The notes under the pieces are model-generated. The model ran no database searches and was not told the DNA's origin. It saw nothing but the letters and a program-made list of their open reading frames with translations. DNA of 64,000 bases, from positions 286,943 to 350,942 of the forward strand of contig CALODL010000010.1 of NCBI GenBank assembly GCA_942492115.1, written 5' to 3'. The translations under genes were made by a program, and so were the position numbers. The DNA is from CALODL01 sp942492115. Its GTDB lineage: Bacteria > Planctomycetota > Phycisphaerae > UBA1845 > CAIVHJ01. Below, piece by piece: positions 53,465 to 64,000 of the stretch (the stretch's first letter is position 1; each line of letters opens with the position of its first letter).

Positions 53465-55782
53465 ATGGAGCAGGTCGCAGTGCGCCAAAGAGATTTCTTG
53501 CTGATCACTGTCGTCTTCATGGCCCTCTGCGTCGAAACTGTTTTCCTTTTACATTCCATGAGGTGGATACAACTCCCTTTCCTGCCGCAGGAAACGACTC
53601 AATCTCCTCAAATTGGAAAAGTCCTCTCTAAGTCCCGTTCGCTGAACCAAAGGGGCTTTGGAACTTTGTCCTGTTATCCTCTTGCCCAAAGGAGACACCG
53701 TCAAACTGCAAGACACGTTGATCTGCGGGACCTAAATCGAGCGCCACTATTGTCCTCAATGACCGAAGCACAATAGAACTCTCAGAAAACACCTTGCTCC
53801 GGATCTCACCCCCAGAAAAATAAGAACGATGCCGCTGTGACGTTTGAAATCACACAAGGCTCTGCGAAGATCAAAAGCGTCAACCGTTCGACTCAAGGTT
53901 CAAGACAAAACCATCAACTCAGTCAAGACGTACGCAATTTAGTGAACACTCCGGTTTTGGAAATGAAAGCCAGCATTGATCTTGTAGAAGGGAATGCATA
54001 CAGGTTCTTTCGAACCTCTCCTCCAATCAAATCAGCGAGGCGCTCAAGGAAGGCAGTCGCTACGAACTCGACTTCCAAAGCGAGAAGTGGCGCAAATCCC
54101 TCGCAAGCTGAATATTGAAATTCAAAGTCCTAAACCCTGCTCAATATTTTTCCCAGACTCGAACGCTGTGGAGCCAAATTTTTAAATGGTCGGGGGATCA
54201 AAATGGGACTGTTGGAACTCTCAGAGTCCAGAGACTTCCGACAACCGCGCCTATTGAAACCGGACGAACGGATCGCTTTGAAGCCGGGAAAATACTTTTG
54301 GAGAGTCCGGCGCGATCTTTCGACAAGTTCCCCCAGTGATTTTACTGTCATGCCTCCCATCCGCTATGTCTTCTCACCCCACAAAACAAGGTAGTTTATC
54401 GAAAACAGAAACTCACCCTAGAGTGGAAGGAGATTTGGGTGCGAGTCTTACCGAATCGAGTTCAGTCGATTTGAAGATTTCAGAACTAAAATTGAAGTCC
54501 CAAACAGTCCGTTCCACCCAAGTCAACTTTCCGACTCTTCAGGCCGGCGTCTATTTTTGGAGAATTCAGGCACGACATCCCACTCTTGGAGAATGGAAAC
54601 CGTCTCATCCCTTTCGGTTTCGAGTTCGAAATCGCATTGCGCCTCCGAAAACAAAGGGCGTCACCATCCTCCCCGACGAGTCGGCTCTAACCCCTTCCTT
54701 CAGAAGCCGGATGTTTGCGAAATTGCTTTTCCTCTACTTAACCGAAGCCCAAGCCAAGCCCGCAAACTCCAAACCCAAGCAAACGCTCAAATTACTCTTT
54801 GAATGGGATCCTGCCCCCGGGGCATCGTCTTATCGACTCGAAATCAGCTCCTCAGAAGATTTCAAAGAGCTCATACACACCGAAGAGGTCAATGGAACCG
54901 AGAAGGCCGTGACAATCCCGCGACTCGATAAGATCTACTGGAGGGTGCGCTCCAAAGATGCCCGGGGCACCTTTGGTAAAGCGAGTCCCATTGAAGAAAT
55001 TGTTTTAAATGAAAAAACAAAACCCTCCGCAGAAAAGGCAGCCCCCGAAATTTCAAAAGTAGTCCCGCCCTCTGCTCAGCCAGCCCCTCAGATCCCCCAT
55101 TCAAAAACGCCCCAGCCTCTCAAAAAACGTTCGAAAACTTTGGCGGGAGTGGCGCTTGGGTTAGGAGGCCTGTATGGTTTTGAAAATGCGGAAGCCTATT
55201 CTCAGGCGGAGGGATTTCGGGCCGAAATCCGAGGTTTTTCTTTTAACCGCTACGTTCTTGACGCTCATATGAGGAATGATGATCTTCAATTCCAAGCTCA
55301 GATCCTATTTCAGCCTCTGCGTTACAACAATGACAATAGCGTTCTGGCGGATTTTCAAGGATCTCTATACTACAATTACTGGGCCTTTCGCCTCTTAGCC
55401 TCCCATTTTTCTGCATTTCCCCTCACGATAGGCCTTAGCTATAGCCAAGAGCCTTTCTTTTCCCGCCTTGCCAATCAAGCGATTTTCATTAAGCGCATTC
55501 ACCTCCCTCAATTTGTTTTGGGAACCACTCTCACGCTCCCTCAGATCGGATCGTTTGCTTCCAAAATCGATTTTTCCTTGCTCTTGGCGCCCTTCGGCCA
55601 AATGCGGGGACTTTCCATCGATTCGAAATGGCGAGTGCAAATCCCCCCTTACTCGCACGCTTTATTCAGAAGCACAGCTCTCGTTTCGACCAGGCTATTA
55701 TGTGATCGCGCCCACGGATCAAAAGAGCTACTTCTTTCAATTCATGGCATCCATCTTGTTTGGGTGGGGCGCAACATCGTAG
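53465..55782 (+). CDS. FecR-domain protein with fibronectin-like repeats and barrel-like end, frameshifted
   Basis: The first frame (53465) has an N-terminal hydrophobic segment (FLLITVVFMALCVETVFLL). In a shifted frame comes a FecR-like domain (DTLICG, IVLNDRSTIELSENTLLRI, VTFEITQGSAKI). Then several fibronectin-like units follow with the recurring Tyr-Phe-Trp-Arg-(Val/Ile) end of a strand (AGVYFWRIQ, KIYWRVRSKD). A Pro-rich stretch leads to a C-terminal region of alternating strands (YNYWAFRLLASHFSAFPLTIGLSYS) ending, after a last shift, FMASILFGWGATS at 55782. This looks like an outer-membrane barrel. The role is unknown. At least four shifts occur. Confidence 0.6.
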
Positions 55783-57340
55783 GAAGACAGAGAAGCAGGA
55801 CCAAGTAGGCAAACGTCCAAAGCGCACGCCCCTTCCAAAAAGGATCTTGGCTTGCATGAACCGACGCGCAACTCGCTAATTGGAAACTGAACTTTTCAAT
55901 CGTGTTGTCAAAACGGATGGCGATACTAGTCACTGTGGGAGAAACTTCGCGATCGGTCGTTGCCAGAGTCACGCGATATTTGAGATACCGTTTTCCATTG
56001 AGCAAAGAAATATTTGATAAAGACACAAACCCAGAATCGTCGGCAACAAAGTTGTCTGAGCTACCCGCAAATTCGTAGGTGATCGAAGTTCCGGCAGGGG
56101 TTGAATCCACGATCGCGGGAGAAAGGTAGTCTGGAAGAGCAGACTGAGTATCATAGCTCTTAGACGTGATCGTATAAGTCGTATCATCGGCATAGCCTAC
56201 TTCATTGAACGGCGGGCCTGCCACAGAAGGAGGAGGATTGCCGGCAGAGAGGGTACCCACATTGAGGGTATAATTATTTGTACTTTCCAAAAACAAAGTT
56301 CTCCCGCTTGCTCCGATTCCCCCATCGCCTCCGGCGGAACCGGAGCCCGCCGCGCCCCCGATCGCAGTCACATTCACGGAGGCTAAGGTAATGCTTCCTC
56401 CCGAAAGAAATCGAAGCGCCCCTCCGCCGCCGCCGCCGCCGCTACCGGCTTTCAATGCCCCATCGGCAAACCGCCACCCGGCTCCGCCATCAGCCTTCAC
56501 CACACCGGCTGCATTGATGCGAATATTTCCTCCCGCCACTAAGAAAATGACGCCCCCTCCGCCACCCCCGGCCGCGCCCGAACTGTTTTCATTGAGCGGG
56601 CCCTGAGTGAAATCCGCGCCGCCTCCTCCGCCTGATCCTCCGAGAAAGTCAGTAATCTCCGCATCTCCATAAAGAGCGCCCCCCGCTCCGCCGGCTCCGC
56701 CTCCGCCCGGTGTGTTTCCGGCGGCACCCGCCGATCCGTGGCACCGCCGCCACCACCCCCAGCACCAGGTCCCCCCGATCCTCCCGCGCCTTCGGCCCCG
56801 CCGCCGCCGCCCCCGGCATTTCCCAAATCAGCACCCGTTCCCGCTTGATCTGAATCTCCACCGGGCCGCTCCCGCAGCGGGCAGCCCCCCCCATTCTGGG
56901 TTTCAGAGTTATCGCCACTTCCATCCTGTCCATCGCTGCCCGAAACATCCAGCGTTCCATTGATCGTGACATCTCCCCGCACACGAATTCTCAAAGGATC
57001 GGTTCCGAACCCCGGAACGGTCACACCTGAATCAATGGTCATCGAAGTAAATTGATAAATGCGACTGCTATCTAGCGTCACCAAGCTAGCGGTTGCGCTG
57101 GGATCAAAATCCAAATACGTATTTGAAGAAAAAGCCCCATCCGATCCGTTCCAATATTCACCGCTTCATCGGCAGCATTGACGGTCACGTCTAAGGGCAG
57201 CTGAAGACGCCCTTCCTCAAATTCCACACGGCCGTACTGTTGTCCGAATCGAAAAAGGTGAGATCAGAAAAATCTTCGTCAACGGATTCGATCGCACTGG
57301 CCGACAAGCAGATCACAAAAACAAGGAGAATTGCCTTCAT
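55742..57340 (-). CDS. secreted glycine-rich protein, frameshifted
   Basis: The ATG at 57340 (overlapping the kinase stop as ATGA) begins a signal peptide (MKAILLVFVICLSASA). After shifts near 57,200-57,130 comes a beta-helix-like region (IRVRGDVTINGTLDVSG). Long Gly-rich tracts (56,380-56,850) include several runs of five to seven Gly. A Ser/Thr-rich region follows, and a hydrophobic end (LWTFAYLVLLLCL) at about 55,830-55,780. Such extended Gly-rich proteins are often surface or extracellular. The last residues overlap the convergent gene by 41 bases, so the real stop may differ. Confidence 0.6.
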
Positions 57341-59389
57341 GCACCCACCGGCAATTTGATTCTAAAGATCGTGGCCTCCCCCGGTTTAGAAGAAAGCAGA
57401 TCAACATCCCCTCCCATCGCACGCGCATAGCGTCTACAAATCGCTAGCCCCAGTCCGGTTCCTTCGGAAGGCGCCTTCGTCGTAAAGCCCTGGCCGAAAA
57501 CTTTGCCTTGGTTTTGCTCACTAATCCCCACTCCGTTGTCTTTGATGTCGAGGTAGAGCCATCCGTCCGCGTTACTGGTTTCAACAGCGATTTCGCCCTC
57601 ACCCCTTGCTCGCGTCGCCGCCACGGATTGGTAGGCATTTCGTAGCAGATTCAAAGTGATCTGAATGAGTTCATCGCGATTGGCCAATACTTGATCCTGT
57701 TCCGCAAGAAATTTTTGTTCAAGCTGAATCCCCCCTTTTTCAAGAAGATCACTCAACGTGGAAATGGCTTCTTCTTTAAACACTTCATGACAGCTCACCT
57801 GTTCCCGATGGGTCGATGAACGCACGAGCTTACGCATTCCATCGACGATGCGTTGAATGCGCCACCCTTGATTTTGGACGAATTCGACATCGCCCCCGAT
57901 TTGAACTTGTTGTTCTCCCCAAGTTCGGGCCAGGGTCTTGAGATTTTCCAAATCCTCTTCAAAAAGCGTTGCCCCAGTTTTCACTTGCGAGGGTACTTGC
58001 CAGGCAGCCAGTAACTTTTCCACTCCCCGGCCTTGTAGTCTTTTTCCCAAGCATCCAAGATCTCGGTAAACTGTTGGGGCAACGCACGGTGCACTTTTGA
58101 AAGCTGATCGTGACTGACATGTTCGAGTCGAGTTAAGGCTGCAGTTAAGGGATTCACGACTTCATGGGCTGTTCGCCCAGCGACTTCACCAACGGCAGCA
58201 AGTTGGGTGCTGCGGATTAGTTTTTCCTGCATTTCTTCCAGGGCGATGTTCTTTTCCTTCAACTGCAGTGTTCTTTGCTGAACCTTGCCTTCTAGCTCTC
58301 GGTTATGTTTTTCGATTTTATCTCGAGACTCTTTTAAGGAATGCATCATAAAATTAAAGGAAGAGGCAAGGTCCTGAACTTCATCTCGGGAGTGCACCGA
58401 AATTTCCGTGGTGAGATCCCCCTCGCCAAGTGCCTGAGCCCGAACCGTCAACCTTTGTAGATTTTGGGTGATTCTCCTAGAGAAGAGAATACTGGCTAGA
58501 AAGGTTCCGGTAATCACCAGCAACCCAAAGAGCAGAGACTGATGCACGAGCTTCGTCGTCGCCGCCGTCACTTGAGATTCGTGCGCTTGGGTCAGAAAAA
58601 ACAGGCTCCCAATCCCAAGAGGAGCATAGGCCCCATACCACTTTTGTCCGGAGAGTTGGTAACTAGACACCCCACTGTTCTTTAGGCTAATCGCCCGGCT
58701 CAATAGCGGATGGTCGGTAATGCTGGCGGGCGCGCGGGCCGAGCTCTTATCGATGTGCACCAGGACTTTCCCCGATGCATCGACAAGATAGGATTCAAAC
58801 AAGCTGGCAGACTGAAGCAGATCCAAAATGGGCTCCGCCGACTTCTGCTACCGCAAGATAAGAAAGGGGATCCCTCTCTCCACTTTTAACATCGATCTTT
58901 GTCGAAACAAAAAACCGATCCCCGCCGTCCGAAGCCCAGAAGGAGTAATCTTGAGAAAGCGCGTCTTTCAGGACTGCTCCCTCCGGAGCTCATCTTTTGA
59001 AATGCCCGATAACTTCCTCCCAAGTTCAAGGGCTGAAGATGGGTGCCTTGTTTTTTGTAAACCAAGATCCCTTCACTATTTCCTTCTCTTAAAAAATTCT
59101 TTGGAAGAACCATCTGGCTATTTTTTGTCAGGATATTTGAAAGAATGAAAAGACGAACCTGATATCCAATTTGCCTGACCGTCGATCGCAACTGGGAAGC
59201 CGTGTTGATTGCAATACTGTGATTGATGTCATAGAGAAGCCGAGTTTTCTCATCTTTAAAAATATTGGAGGCCAAAAGCGTGTAGAAAGAAACGGCACTA
59301 AACAACAAAATTCCAAGGACAGAAAGAATTTTATTGCGGAGCGAGAATCGGAAACCACCCTGCGTGTTCTTTAAAATGGATTTCGACAT
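57337..59389 (-). CDS. membrane sensor histidine kinase with HAMP domain, frameshifted
   Basis: The ATG at 59389 begins MSKSILKNTQGGF and a membrane segment (ILSVLGILLFSAVSFYTLLA). A periplasmic sensor domain follows, interrupted by a shift near 58,830-58,900. Then come a second membrane segment (LLFGLLVITGTFLASILF), a HAMP domain, a coiled coil and HisKA (VAGRTAHEVVNPLTAAL). After another shift near 58,000-58,040 comes the ATPase with LLRNAYQSVAA, DNGVGIS and GTGLGLAI. The stop TGA overlaps the start of the Gly-rich gene (ATGA), so the pair is coupled. No receiver gene lies next to it. Confidence 0.75.
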
Positions 59390-59587
59390 GGGAATTGGAT
59401 TTCGGCCTAAGGCAAGATTATCACGGCACTTTTTTCAAGTCGAAACATTGCTGAGAGTCTAAGTCCTTGTCTGACAGGGATTTTTTATAAGTCCCTGAAA
59501 ACACGCTGTGAATTCGATTTTATGCCCCGAGCTAAACTCAAAGCGTTATAATGAAACCATAGTTGTCAAGCGACTCGAGGGGTAATC

Positions 59588-62539
59588 ATGGAACGTTTGC
59601 TCACCCATAGAGAGTTGGCTCGATTTATTTGCCTCATCCTCGTGACGGTTTCTCTGAGTGGGTGTCCCGTTGCTGACGAGGAAGATTTAAATCCAGAAGC
59701 CGAAGAAACGGCTTCTTCTGAAAACGCGAATTCTGAGGGGAATAGCGACGAGCCAAGTCTAGTTCGTAGTTTAGGATCCACCGATCTGATCCAGGTCGGC
59801 GAGATCTATGAGCACAATCGCGTCAAATTCGAGACGATCCATCCCGATACGTTAAATAAAGACGGCGATTACCACGTTTATCTTAGAATCCAATTCAATC
59901 ACAATCTCTTGTTTTCTGGCAGGCGCCTGCAGCTTGCGCTCAACGGTATTGTCGGAAGACATGGGACGTTCTTCGATTTGGAACCACTCAGCCATTGGGA
60001 AACAGAAAACGGAGCTTATTGGCTCTGGGTCGATGTAAGCGATCTGAAATTTGAAGACGATTCCTCGGTTTGGGAAAAAATACTTGAGACTCAAAATCTA
60101 AATGGCAACGCGCGCTTCTGGATTCGCAGCCCCTATGGACTGAAAAAGGTCCAGCTCGTTTTTATCGATAAGAATGAGGATGAAAAGCAGGTCGAAAACC
60201 CTTCGGTCGTGCTTGACTCGGTCAACCCATCCGGTGCTTTAATTCGAGAACGACAAATCGCTTTCCGGTTTCACTCTCCTGAAGGTTCGAACACCTTTCT
60301 CTGCCAGTTTGATGAAGGTAGGTTTCTGCCCTGCCAATCGCCTAAAATTTACGCCACTCTTCGAGCTGGAAATCACCAGTTCAAGGTGAAGGCGCTCGAT
60401 TCAAATGGTGAAAGCGGTGAATATATTTCGCATACTTTTGACGTCGTTCCTACCACGAACGGAGTAGAGATTACCCAGGTGACTCCAGATGCAAATCCGA
60501 CTAGCAGTACGGAAATCACTTTTGACTTTGAAATGCGACTGAGTTTTTGGGCGAAGATTCTAAGTGTTTTGTTTAAGCACTTCTGGCATCCGGAGACGTA
60601 TTGCCGAATCGACGGGGGAAGATATGAACAATGCCAGTCTCCCATCACTTACTCAGAACTCAAAGATGGCGAGCACCAATTTGAAGTGCAGCTCAATATC
60701 TTCAATTACTCCGAAGCGGATTCCTATTCTTGGGTGATCGATTCTAAAGTGCCCATAATCCAGTGGGACAAAACTCCCAATGAACTGACTGGTATCGACA
60801 GCCACCTTCGAGTTTCGATCGACCGAGGCCGGATCTTTTGAATGCGATTTAGACGATTCGGGGCCCTTCGATTGTGAAACGCCTTTGATTCTAGAGAATC
60901 TGGCAGAGGGACCGCACCAGTTGACCGTGGTCGCCATCGATGAATCTGGTACTCGTTCCACTCCCTTGACCTATGTGTGGACGATTGACCAAACAGCGCC
61001 CATCCTTGAGTTTGCTCTCATCCAGCCCGATTTGATGATTACGAATCTCGATTCCCTGACTGCCAGCTTTGATTCGAACGAATCGGTCACTCTCGTTTGT
61101 TTTCTAGATGACCTAAAAGTAGAAAATTGCACTTCTCCCCTTCATTTCACTCAACTCGAAGAAGCAACCCATCTGCTTTCCATTGTAGGAACGGACAGTG
61201 CCGGGAATGAAAGTGACGCTCTCGAATTTGAGTGGACCGTAGATTACACTCTGCCGCAGGTCAGCTTGATCATGACGGCCCCGACAAACTCTCCGACTTT
61301 TCAGGATCATGCCAGGTTTGAATTTAGCTCGGGAGATTCGGTCGCCTTTGACTGTCGGATCGATGGGAGCAATCCCTTGAATGCAACTCTCCCTTTACTC
61401 TGAGCCATCTCAGTGAGGGAGATCATGACTTTGAAGTCGTAGGCGTCGATCTCGCTGGCAATATTAGCGAGGCCGCTCGCATCGAATGGAGCATCGACCA
61501 AACCCCACCGATTCTTACTCTCACCGAGGCCGTTCCCGATGAATCTCCAACGGCAAGTCAGAGTGCCGAAATTTACTTCCAAGTAGATGAAGTCGCCACC
61601 GTTAGCTGCGAACTCGATCTTTCAGGCGCCACGCCTTGCGCCTCACCCTTCGTCGCGAATGCACTGGCCGATGGCGTGCACACTCTTGTTCTCCGAGCGA
61701 CGGATCTCGCTGGCAATTCCGCAGATCCGCTTACCTATGAATGGGAAGTTTCAACTGTCGTCGAGGTTGAACTCGGTACGATTGTCCCATCGGAAACCGT
61801 GACCTCCTCCACCCATATCGCGATTGATTTCAGTTCAACTCAAACGACGTCTTTTATTTGTGCTTTGGACGGGATTTCTTTTGGTAGCTGCAACAGCCCT
61901 TTTGTCAGAACTGCACTCAGCGACGGCTCGCATGTCTTTGAAGTCAGCGGACTCAATGCCTTCGGGGTTCCTGGTGAGGCGGCCACTTATAGCTGGGAAG
62001 TCGATACCCTCGCTCCGACCCTCACGTTGGGCCAAAGCACGCCGGCATGGACTCCCACGGCAAGCACAGATTTCTCCATCGCATTTAGTGCAAACGAAAG
62101 TTCCACTTTCCTTTGTTCTCTGGATGGCGCGCAGCCAACCCCGTGTTCCTCGCCCCTTTCTCTCAGCCTCTCGGCAACGGAAGCCATACGGTGAGCCTAA
62201 GTGCAACGGACTCCGTGGGGAATCAGAGTCCGGCGAGCTCGTACCAGTGGGAGTAAACACAGCTCCTCTTTCCATCACAGGCTTGGCCCTATCAAACCTA
62301 ACGAACCATTCCGTCACAATCTCGTGGACAACCAATGTGCCCGCAACCAGCCAGGTGCTATACGGCGTTTCTCCTTTGATGGATCAGCAAACTCCGAGGA
62401 GAACACCTACAAAACCAACCATTCCATTACCCTCGTCGGACTCAGTCACTTCACTCTTTACCGGATAAAAGCCAGATCCACCGATCGAGACGGCCGAATT
62501 ACCGAGTCCTCGCCCTTGGATTTTAGAACACTTTTTTAG
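59588..62539 (+). CDS. large lipoprotein with tandem Ig-like repeats, frameshifted
   Basis: The ATG at 59588 starts a signal peptide with lipobox (VSLSGC). After a unique N-terminal domain (about 200 residues) come at least six Ig-like units. Each has a Phe-x-Cys strand, Cys-x-Ser-Pro, Gly-x-His-x-Phe-x-Val and a Tyr/Phe-x-Trp-x-Val end (for example SFICALDGISFGSCNSPF, then DGSHVFEV, then ATYSWEVD). The Cys pair in each unit could form a disulfide. The last part resembles a fibronectin unit (VSISWTTNVPATSQVLYG pattern). At least four shifts occur (about 60,835, 61,380, 62,170, 62,250). It is likely a surface adhesin; the target is unknown. Confidence 0.7.
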
Positions 62540-62595
62540 CTTCTTGGCCTAAGCCCCCCCTATGCTGTATAAAAACCGTTGAGGGGGGAACGCAG

Positions 62596-64000
62596 TTGAA
62601 AATTAGAACATCAGTCACACTCATTGTTTTTTTCGGATTGACTCTTTTGGCTTATGTCGCAGGTTCAAAACTTGCGGTCATGGAGGGACAAGCTCCCCCG
62701 TGGTTCAGCGTCATTCCTCCCCTGCTTGCCGTGAGCATCTCCGTTCTCACACACGAAGTTCTGATCAGTTTGTCTGCCGCAGTCATTGCGGGAGGTTTTT
62801 TGAAATTGGCCTACACGGCTCCCGATCAACCCAGCCAGTGGTTGGGTTTGAAGTTTATTTATAGCGCAGCGACGGATACCACAAACCTTCAAATTTTGGC
62901 CTTCGTCATTTTCGTCATGATGATGATTGGCGGAATGATCGCAAGCGGTGGGCTTCGGAATTGTCCAAATGGCTCATGAAGCACGCAAAGTCCGTGCGCT
63001 CAACGAAACTCATCACTGCGCTGATGGGACTCATTTTGTTCATTGACGACTATGCCAATACCATGTTGGTAGGATCCACCCTCCGCCCCCTGACCGATCG
63101 CCAAAACATCAGTCGGGAGAAACTGGCGTTCTTAGTGGACGCAACCAGCGCTCCGGTCGCAGGCGTTGCATTGATCAGTACGTGGATCGGATACGAAGTC
63201 GGGTTGTTTCAAAAAACGGCAGAGAGTCTTGGGATCGCGACTGACGGCTATTCCATGTTTTTCGACGCCTTGGGATTTCGTTTCTATTGTTTCTTAATGA
63301 TCGCCTTTGTTCTTATCAATGCGTTCACCGGCAAGGACTTTGGGCCCATGGCGGAAGCGGAAAAACGCGCGCGCGGGGGACGTGGGTTGACGGAGAAACA
63401 CGCAAAACCGATCACCTCGAAAGGTTTTGCGTCTGCGGAGGCCCATGAGAAAGCACGAATTCATGCTTTTGCGGCGATCCTGCCGGTCTCAGGATTGTTT
63501 GCTGCCCTCATAGGAGGGTTGTGGCTTGATGGGGGAGGCGGCGACAAGTTTGCTCAAAACCCCTTCTCCTTTTTTTCTCTCTCTACTTGGCGTGAAGTCT
63601 TTACCACCTCTGAAAACAGCATCATGCTTCTAGCCTATGCGGGGGGGTTCGGAGCCTGGATATCTATGATTTGCGCCCAGTGGATTGCCAAGATCCTTTT
63701 CAAGCAACGCTGAAGCCCTGGGCCGCGGAGCTCGGGCGAGTTTGCTGCCTTGTGCTATTTTGATTTTGGCCTGGTCGCTGAAGAACGCATGCAATAGCTT
63801 GGATACAGGGAAATTCTTGGCCGCAACACTCGGACAATCCATCCCGGCTGTGATCTTTCCAGCGCTTTTCGTTGTTGCAGGAATCACTGCCTTTGCGACA
63901 GGAACGAGTTGGGGAACGATGGCGATCTTAATTCAGAACGCGATTCCAGTCGCCTTTCATCTCGACGGGGGGATCTACGGTTTGACGACGGTAATCTCAT
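62596..64000 (+). CDS. NhaC-type Na+/H+ antiporter, partial and frameshifted
   Basis: NhaC-family carriers exchange sodium for protons across the inner membrane. A TTG at 62596 after GGGGGG starts several membrane segments (SVTLIVFFGLTLLAYVAG and others). Near 62,955 a shift moves to a frame with ALMGLILFIDDYANTMLVG, the typical block with two Asp in a helix. Near 63,700 a second shift leads to LLPCAILILAWSLKNACN and TGTSWGTMAILIQNAIP at the window end. The gene continues beyond 64000. The large inserted hydrophilic loop (EAEKRARGGRGLTEKHAK) is notable. Assignment to the NhaC superfamily is firm; substrate is inferred. Confidence 0.8.

Noticed and set aside
1..64000. tRNA, rRNA and CRISPR arrays
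   Set aside because: No cloverleaf-like sequence, rRNA block or regularly spaced repeat was noticed on either strand by eye; a tRNA scan was not possible.

Overview
The window reads as three unrelated pieces of DNA joined end to end, not as one genome. (1) Positions 1 to about 37,680 are GC-rich, densely packed bacterial DNA with clear ribosome binding sites and operons. The gene mix suggests a planctomycete-like bacterium: several small zinc-ribbon proteins, secreted squalene-cyclase-like repeat proteins, a TPR protein ending in two RNA polymerase alpha-CTD domains, and large secreted subtilases with thrombospondin type 3 repeats. The phylum call is inference. (2) Positions about 37,682 to 48,200 are eukaryotic. 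They hold a full-length Ty1/copia LTR retrotransposon, an intron-containing dynamin/EHD-like GTPase gene cut by that element, a ubiquitin-like gene on the opposite strand, and part of a second copia lineage. The style of the copia elements and the roughly 80-bp GT-AG introns fit a diatom. (3) Positions about 48,300 to 64,000 are lower-GC bacterial DNA with sensor kinases, receiver proteins, a FecR/beta-barrel protein, an Ig-repeat lipoprotein and an NhaC-type antiporter, resembling Bdellovibrio-like bacteria (inference).

Piece 1. thiC opens the window. Two secreted alpha/alpha-barrel paralogues, two zinc-ribbon proteins and larE follow on the minus strand. A plus-strand secreted protein and a minus-strand housekeeping run (lpxL-like, trxA, CPBP protease, tyrS, a hypothetical, der, zinc-ribbon) come next. 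Then queA, a CBS protein, two tandem subtilases, trxB, an IS1380 remnant, an HNH nuclease, asnS, a lipoprotein hydrolase, an amidohydrolase and a pyrK-like gene. A minus-strand respiratory operon (HEAT protein, ferredoxin-Rieske fusion, cytochrome b, cytochrome b C-terminal subunit) ends at a strong terminator. A lipid kinase, the TPR/alpha-CTD protein, a SpoIID-domain lipoprotein and an HD-GYP phosphodiesterase close the piece.

Piece 2. The copia element has two nearly identical LTRs (37,682-38,083 and 43,104-43,525). The left LTR lacks its first 20 or so bases, exactly where it meets bacterial DNA. The right LTR runs straight into an exon of the GTPase, so the element sits inside that gene and the 5' half of the gene is missing from the window.

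Piece 3. Three histidine kinases are each translationally coupled to a neighbour through 1- or 4-base overlaps. Almost every gene carries one or more single-base frameshifts with the protein continuing in another frame. That pattern fits uncorrected long-read sequence better than true pseudogenes. The retrotransposon pol frames, by contrast, are clean. The simplest reading is a eukaryotic or mixed-culture assembly in which contigs of two associated bacteria were joined to a diatom repeat. Lateral transfer is possible but less likely.
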